From: Azotobacter vinelandii CA
GTDB lineage: Bacteria > Pseudomonadota > Gammaproteobacteria > Pseudomonadales > Pseudomonadaceae
Direction: 5' to 3'
NCBI RefSeq assembly: GCF_000380335.1
Contig: NC_021149.1
Location: 3,214,501-3,278,500 of the forward strand
DNA length: 64,000 nt
A program made the translations under genes and the position numbers. This document shows positions 60,182 through 64,000 of the stretch, piece by piece. Each line of letters begins with the position of its first letter. Positions within the stretch are counted from its first letter, which is position 1. The notes beneath the pieces were generated by a model. That model did no database searches. It had not been told where the DNA came from and worked only from the letters and a program-made list of their open reading frames with translations.

Positions 60182-60953
60182 CTACTGACGGCGGCCGGCC
60201 GGGGCGTTGGCCTGCGCCCACTCCCACACCAGGCTGCGGAAGAACTGGCCGACGGACGAGCCGTCGGCACTGCGCCAGGCCATCAGCAATTCGATTTCCG
60301 GCTCGTCCGCCGCGAGCCGGCGGGTGACGACGTTGCGAAAGCGCAGGTGTTCCGCGTAATCCGGCAACAGGGCCAAGCCGTTGCCCATGCCGGCCAGGCT
60401 CAGCAGGGTCAGCACATTGTGGACCTCCTGGCACACCTGCCCGGCCAGTTGGTGCCGCTGCAGCCAGTCCTGAATCCGCTCGTGGAGTGTCTGGCCCGCC
60501 TGTTGGCGATTGATGTGGATGAACCGGGCGTCGGCCAACTCGGATGGGGCGATGCGCTCCTGCGCCGCCAGCGGATGGTCGGCCGGGAGGACCAGCCGCT
60601 CGGTCACGACCGCCTCGCCGCTCAGTTGCGGGTGGACGAGCGGTGGACGAAGGAAGGCAACGTCGATGCTCCTGTCGAGCAGCGCCTGGATCTGCTTGGC
60701 GGTGGTGAGGCTGTGGAAGCTCAGTTCCAAGCCGGGGTACTGGGCACGCATCATCGGTAGCACCTGGGGAAAGATGCGCACTTCGGCGACCAGCCCGTCG
60801 GAACTCGATACGACGGCTCGAACGGGAATCCCTGGCGAACGAACGCCAGACCCGCTCCTGTCGACACAAAGAAATACGACCGATATGAAACTGCACGACC
60901 ACTGTCAAAAACTGGAATAAATTTAAAAGTTTTTCTTGGATACCGAAAAACAT
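60182..60953 (-). pseudogene. LysR-type regulator, broken: HTH core deleted and frame shifted
   Basis: The 3' part encodes a full effector domain in one frame (SPGIPVRAVVSSSDGLVAEV, RIFPQVLPMMRAQYPGLELS to EWAQANAPAGRRQ). Upstream, in another frame, ATG 60953 begins MFFGIQEKLLNLFQFLTVVV then QFHIGR, which resembles the first helix of a LysR HTH. Only about 25 codons separate that stretch from the effector domain instead of about 70, so the recognition helix appears lost. A 200-aa protein starting at 60781 is possible but would lack DNA binding. Confidence 0.6.
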
Positions 60954-61214
60954 TGAATAATGAATTTTATTTCGTACTTTGGCGCAACATCGGGATGGAG
61001 ATCGGCATGACCGGGGCTGCACCGAGGTTCCGCGCGCCCGGTCGCGAATGAATTCGCTCCAGGAGGGCGGCGAAAGTCCGACGCCATGGCGATCGCTTGG
61101 CGCAGCTTTGCTGGGCGACTGAACGCCGCCAGCCTGCAAAGATCCGCGCCCATATCGGCGGGTCGCCCCGCTCTACGAAGCGGTCGGAGGCGGCAGGCGG
61201 GGTACGGTGGGCGC
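60954..61214. other. Non-coding stretch upstream of the LysR remnant
   Basis: No frame here has a ribosome binding site or recognisable domain. It separates the LysR remnant from the oprD terminator. Confidence 0.4.
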
Positions 61215-61241
61215 AAAAAAAACCGGCCTCGGGGGCCGGCC
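61215..61241 (-). terminator. Rho-independent terminator after oprD
   Basis: On minus: CCGGCC-CCCGA-GGCCGG (61239-61223) followed by eight T (61222-61215). It lies 63 bp past the stop of the porin gene at 61305. Confidence 0.85.
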
Positions 61242-61304
61242 AAGAGGTCGATATGACCCAGCCTTTTGGTATTCGGGTTTACGCCCGCAGCATGCGCGCC
61301 GCGT

Positions 61305-62642
61305 TCAGAGCAGCGGCAGGCTGTAGGTGATGTACAGGCGGTTCTCGTCGATGCTGCGCTGCGAGGCCACGTCGCTGCGCAGCGTGGCGTGCCGGTAGGA
61401 GAAACCGACGCCCTTGAACAGGCCGCCCTGCAGGACGTAGTCCAGGCGCAGGTTGCGTTCCCACTCGCTGGCGTCGCTGCCGTCGGTGTCGATGTTGTCG
61501 CCGTACAGGTAGACCGCCGAGGCCTTCAGGCCCGGCACGCCGAGCTTGGCGAAATCGTAGGCATAGCTGGCCCGCCAGGTACGCTCGCCGGCGCGCAGGA
61601 ACTTGTTGATCTGGCTGTCGGTGATCAGATAGGCGGTGTAGCCGTCGCCCTGGTTGAGCACCGGGAAGTCGCTGTTGCCGGACAGCCGCTGCACGCCGAA
61701 GCTCAGCTCGTGGGCGTCCAGCAGGTAGGTGAACTTGGCGCTCCAGGCGCGGTTGTCGACTTCGCCCCGCTCCGAATCGCCGGCCGACCAGTAGCCGCTG
61801 CTGCGATACCCTTCGGCACGCCCGGAGACGCTGGCGTTCTTGCCGTCGGAGTCGCTGTTGAAGTAGCGCAGGTCGGTCTTCAGGAGACCCACCGGCAGTT
61901 TCCAGTCGTGCTGCAGGCCGAGGAAGTGCTGCACGTAGAAGTCCTCCAGGTTGCCGTAGTAGTACTGCAGCAGGAGGTTCTTGCCGACCTTGTAGTCGCC
62001 GCCGGCGAAGTAGAACTGGTTGCTGAACTTGCCGGTCTGCGCGTTGTTGGCGCCGGCGATCGACAGCGGGCCGCTGTCGGTCGAGCTGCGGCCCTTGGCG
62101 CGCTCGAACTTGCCGCCGATCAGCGTCAGGTTGTCGATCTCGTTGCTGCTCAACTGCGCGCCCTCGAAGGTCTGCGGCAGCAGGCGGCCGTCGTTGTGGG
62201 TCACCACCGGCAGCTTGGGCAGGAAGGTGCCCAGGCGCGCCTCGGTCTTGGAGAAACGCACCTTGGCGGTCAGCCCCACGCTGCCGTATTCGTGCACGGC
62301 GCGGCCGTTGCTTTCGGTGGGGAACAACTGGCCGCTGTTGTTGGCGCTGGTCGGGTTGTAGTGGGTGCCCTTGCCGGAGTCGAGGCGGATGCCCAACAGG
62401 CCGAGGGCATCGACGCCGAAACCGACCGGCCCCTGGGTGTAGCCGGACTTGTAGTCGAGGATGAAGCCCTGGCCCCATTCCTCCTGCTTGGACGGATCGG
62501 CGGCGCCGTCGCGGTTGTCCTGGTTGAAATAGAGGTTACGCAGCCCCAGGGTGGCCTTGCTGTCCTCGAAGAACCCGGCAGCGCCCGCTTGCTGCGCAGC
62601 CCCGCCGAGGACGACCGCCAGGGCCAGGTAAGACTTGTTCAT
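61305..62642 (-). CDS. OprD-family outer-membrane porin
   Basis: 445 residues. Signal peptide ends QQAGA; OprD signature AGFFEDSKATLGLRNLYFNQ; C-terminus YITYSLPLL like the porin at 7990, which it resembles along the whole length (LLQYYYGNLEDFYVQHFLGL, HDWKLPVGLLKTDLRYFNSD). GGAG box 9 nt before ATG 62642; an in-frame upstream ATG at 62684 would prefix a poor signal. Divergent from a sulfonate-binding protein gene, so it may pass organosulfur compounds; inferred. Confidence 0.9.
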   Translation of the reverse strand: MNKSYLALAVVLGGAAQQAGAAGFFEDSKATLGLRNLYFNQDNRDGAADPSKQEEWGQGFILDYKSGYTQGPVGFGVDALGLLGIRLDSGKGTHYNPTSANNSGQLFPTESNGRAVHEYGSVGLTAKVRFSKTEARLGTFLPKLPVVTHNDGRLLPQTFEGAQLSSNEIDNLTLIGGKFERAKGRSSTDSGPLSIAGANNAQTGKFSNQFYFAGGDYKVGKNLLLQYYYGNLEDFYVQHFLGLQHDWKLPVGLLKTDLRYFNSDSDGKNASVSGRAEGYRSSGYWSAGDSERGEVDNRAWSAKFTYLLDAHELSFGVQRLSGNSDFPVLNQGDGYTAYLITDSQINKFLRAGERTWRASYAYDFAKLGVPGLKASAVYLYGDNIDTDGSDASEWERNLRLDYVLQGGLFKGVGFSYRHATLRSDVASQRSIDENRLYITYSLPLL

Positions 62643-62954
62643 GCTCGATGCTCCAAATGCCTGTTCGAAATTCTCGGAATGCATGGCTGGGGCTCTCGGG
62701 CCGGCGAACGCTGCGAGGAGGTTGCTGGTGGGAAAAGAGCCCCATGATCGGGCTCGGTGCGGTGATCCGCTGTCGGCTGGGGGTGCAATCTAAAAGAAAT
62801 CCTTTATCCCTAAAAAGAATTATTTTTTACTTTCTTATATCTGAAATATCAAACCTCTTATCCACACCATCCTTTCTTCCCTGGCACGGCTGGACATATC
62901 CATATGCCATGAAATTATTGGCATGCCTATTTTTAGATAATCTAGTTTGCAACG

Positions 62955-62968
62955 ACCGGACCACCGGA
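62955..62968 (+). promoter_or_regulatory. Sulfur-leader motif ACCGGACCACCGGA, copy 3
   Basis: Identical to 698-711 and 39677-39690, 75 nt before the start at 63043. TAGATAAT about 20 nt upstream is a candidate -10. The rest of 62643-62954 is AT-rich, gene-free and shared by divergent promoters. Confidence 0.6.
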
Positions 62969-63042
62969 CTTCCCGCATTTCTCACCAAGCTCTGTCGTTC
63001 CGGTCCCTCGCAGTGGCCGGGACCCTATCCACGAGGTCTTTC

Positions 63043-64000
63043 ATGCCCCCGTTCGTCTCTCTCAGCCGCCGCGCTCTGCTCGGTCTCGGCCTCGCCCTGG
63101 GGCTGTGCGCCGCCCTGCCCGCCCAGGCGGAAACCGAGCTGCGCATCGGCTACCAGAAATCCTCCACCCTGATCGTCCTGCTGAAGGCCCGCGGCACCCT
63201 GGAAAAGACCTTGTCCGCCCAGGGTATCCGCCTCAGTTGGCACGAGTTCACCAGTGGCCAGCCGCTGCTGGAGGCGCTCAACGTCGGCAACCTGGACCTG
63301 ACCGCCGATGTCGCCGATACCGTGCCGGTGTTCGCCCAGGCCGCCGGCGCCCATCTCGCCTATTTCGCCCAGGAGGCGCCATCGCCGGCCGCCCAGGCGA
63401 TCCTGGTGCGCGCCGACTCGCCGCTGCGCGGTCTGGCCGATCTCAAGGGCAAAAGGGTGGCGGTGACCAAGGCCGCCGGCAGCCACTACCTGCTGCTCGC
63501 CGCACTGGCCGAGGCCGGTCTGAAGTTCTCCGACATCGAGCCGGCCTACCTGACCCCGGCCGACGGCCGCGCCGCTTTCGAGAATGCCAAGGTGGACGCC
63601 TGGGTGACCTGGGAACCCTTCCTCAGCGGCGCCCAGCGCCAGTTGCCGACCCGCACCCTGGCCGACGGCGAGAAGCTGGCCGCCTACCAGCGCTACTACC
63701 TGACCAGCCAGCGCTTCGCCAAGGAGCACCCGCAGGTGCTGGAGGCGGTGTTCGCCGAGCTGGTCAAGGCCGGCGACTGGCTGCGCGCCAATCCCCGGGA
63801 AGCCGCACGGATTCTCGCGCCGCTATGGGGCAACCTGGACCCGGCGATCGTCGAACAGGCCAACGCCCGACGCAGCTACCGGGTACGTCCGGTACAGCTG
63901 GAGAGCCTGGCCGAGCAGCAGAAGATCGCCGACGCCTTTTTCGCCGAAGGGCTGCTGCCGAAGCAGGTCGACGCCCGCGACGTGTCCATCTGGCAACCGC
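63043..64000 (+). CDS. ssuA: Aliphatic-sulfonate-type binding protein (3' end outside the window)
   Basis: At least 319 residues with no stop before the edge. Signal with RR (SRRALLGLGLALGLCAALPA, cleavage after AQA), then SsuA features: LRIGYQKSSTLIVLLKARGT, WHEFTSGQPLLEALNVGNLD, DLKGKRVAVTKAAGSHYLLL and VTWEPFLSGAQRQ. Closest in form to SsuA. GAGG box 6-7 nt before ATG 63043. Monooxygenase and permease genes may follow outside the window. Confidence 0.85.
   Translation, partial: MPPFVSLSRRALLGLGLALGLCAALPAQAETELRIGYQKSSTLIVLLKARGTLEKTLSAQGIRLSWHEFTSGQPLLEALNVGNLDLTADVADTVPVFAQAAGAHLAYFAQEAPSPAAQAILVRADSPLRGLADLKGKRVAVTKAAGSHYLLLAALAEAGLKFSDIEPAYLTPADGRAAFENAKVDAWVTWEPFLSGAQRQLPTRTLADGEKLAAYQRYYLTSQRFAKEHPQVLEAVFAELVKAGDWLRANPREAARILAPLWGNLDPAIVEQANARRSYRVRPVQLESLAEQQKIADAFFAEGLLPKQVDARDVSIWQP

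Noticed and set aside
62881..62900. Possible sigma-54 promoter TGGCACGGCTGGACA upstream of the last binding protein
   Set aside because: The -24 half fits, but the -12 position has GACA rather than TTGC.

Overview
The window is GC-rich DNA from a gammaproteobacterium, most likely a Pseudomonadaceae member (Pseudomonas or Azotobacter type). The evidence is three OprD-family porins, a gal gallate cluster laid out as in Pseudomonas putida, an SfnB/DszC/DszA-rich organosulfur repertoire, REP-type hairpins, and AAnAAnAA motifs at ribosome binding sites. The species cannot be fixed from the sequence alone.

Layout. 1-5 kb: the 5' end of a HipA-like gene (minus) preceded by three evenly spaced palindromes, then a four-gene sulfur-type unit (acyl-CoA-dehydrogenase-like desulfurisation flavoprotein plus an SBP/permease/ATPase importer). 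5-8 kb: an OmpR/CpxA-type two-component system and two small exported or membrane proteins. 8-13.5 kb: a tartrate module (dctA-type carrier, ttdA, ttdB, OprD porin on minus; divergent LysR). 14.3-22.5 kb: gallate catabolism (galT, galA, galR, galB, galC, galD, porin) with a shared candidate GalR operator. 22.6-24.1 kb: an IS4/IS50-like element. 24.3-32.8 kb: an organosulfur operon with three flavin-dependent oxygenase-type enzymes, a class II aldolase and four substrate-binding proteins but no permease or ATPase. 32.8-36.9 kb: a sigma-54 activator divergent from a dehydrogenase/TIM-barrel pair, with a clear -24/-12 promoter and nested upstream dyad. 36.9-39.4 kb: a YcaC-type hydrolase and a metallophosphoesterase. 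39.7-46.3 kb: a second sulfur operon (two SfnB-like proteins, a DszA-like monooxygenase, a MetQ/MetN/MetI-type importer). 46.5-60 kb: a complete type I-C CRISPR-Cas locus (cas3-cas5-cas8c-cas7-cas4-cas1-cas2, leader, 51-repeat array, all read on minus), whose array is cut inside one repeat by an IS21-family element. 60-64 kb: a broken LysR gene, a third OprD porin and the start of another sulfonate-binding protein.

How it fits together. The carbon modules pair an outer-membrane porin with an inner-membrane carrier and enzymes, and their translation starts carry Hfq/Crc-like motifs, so they look subject to catabolite repression. The sulfur modules are scavenging systems for organosulfur compounds. 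Three of them share a 14-bp leader motif (698, 39677, 62955) that I do not recognise. The CRISPR locus looks intact in its cas genes, but IS21 separates 20 leader-proximal spacers from 30 older ones.

The most interesting leads are the shared sulfur-leader motif, the IS21-split array, the small membrane-protein gene and repeat-like tract between cas3 and cas5, the three 42-bp-phased operators upstream of hipA, and the shared gal operator.
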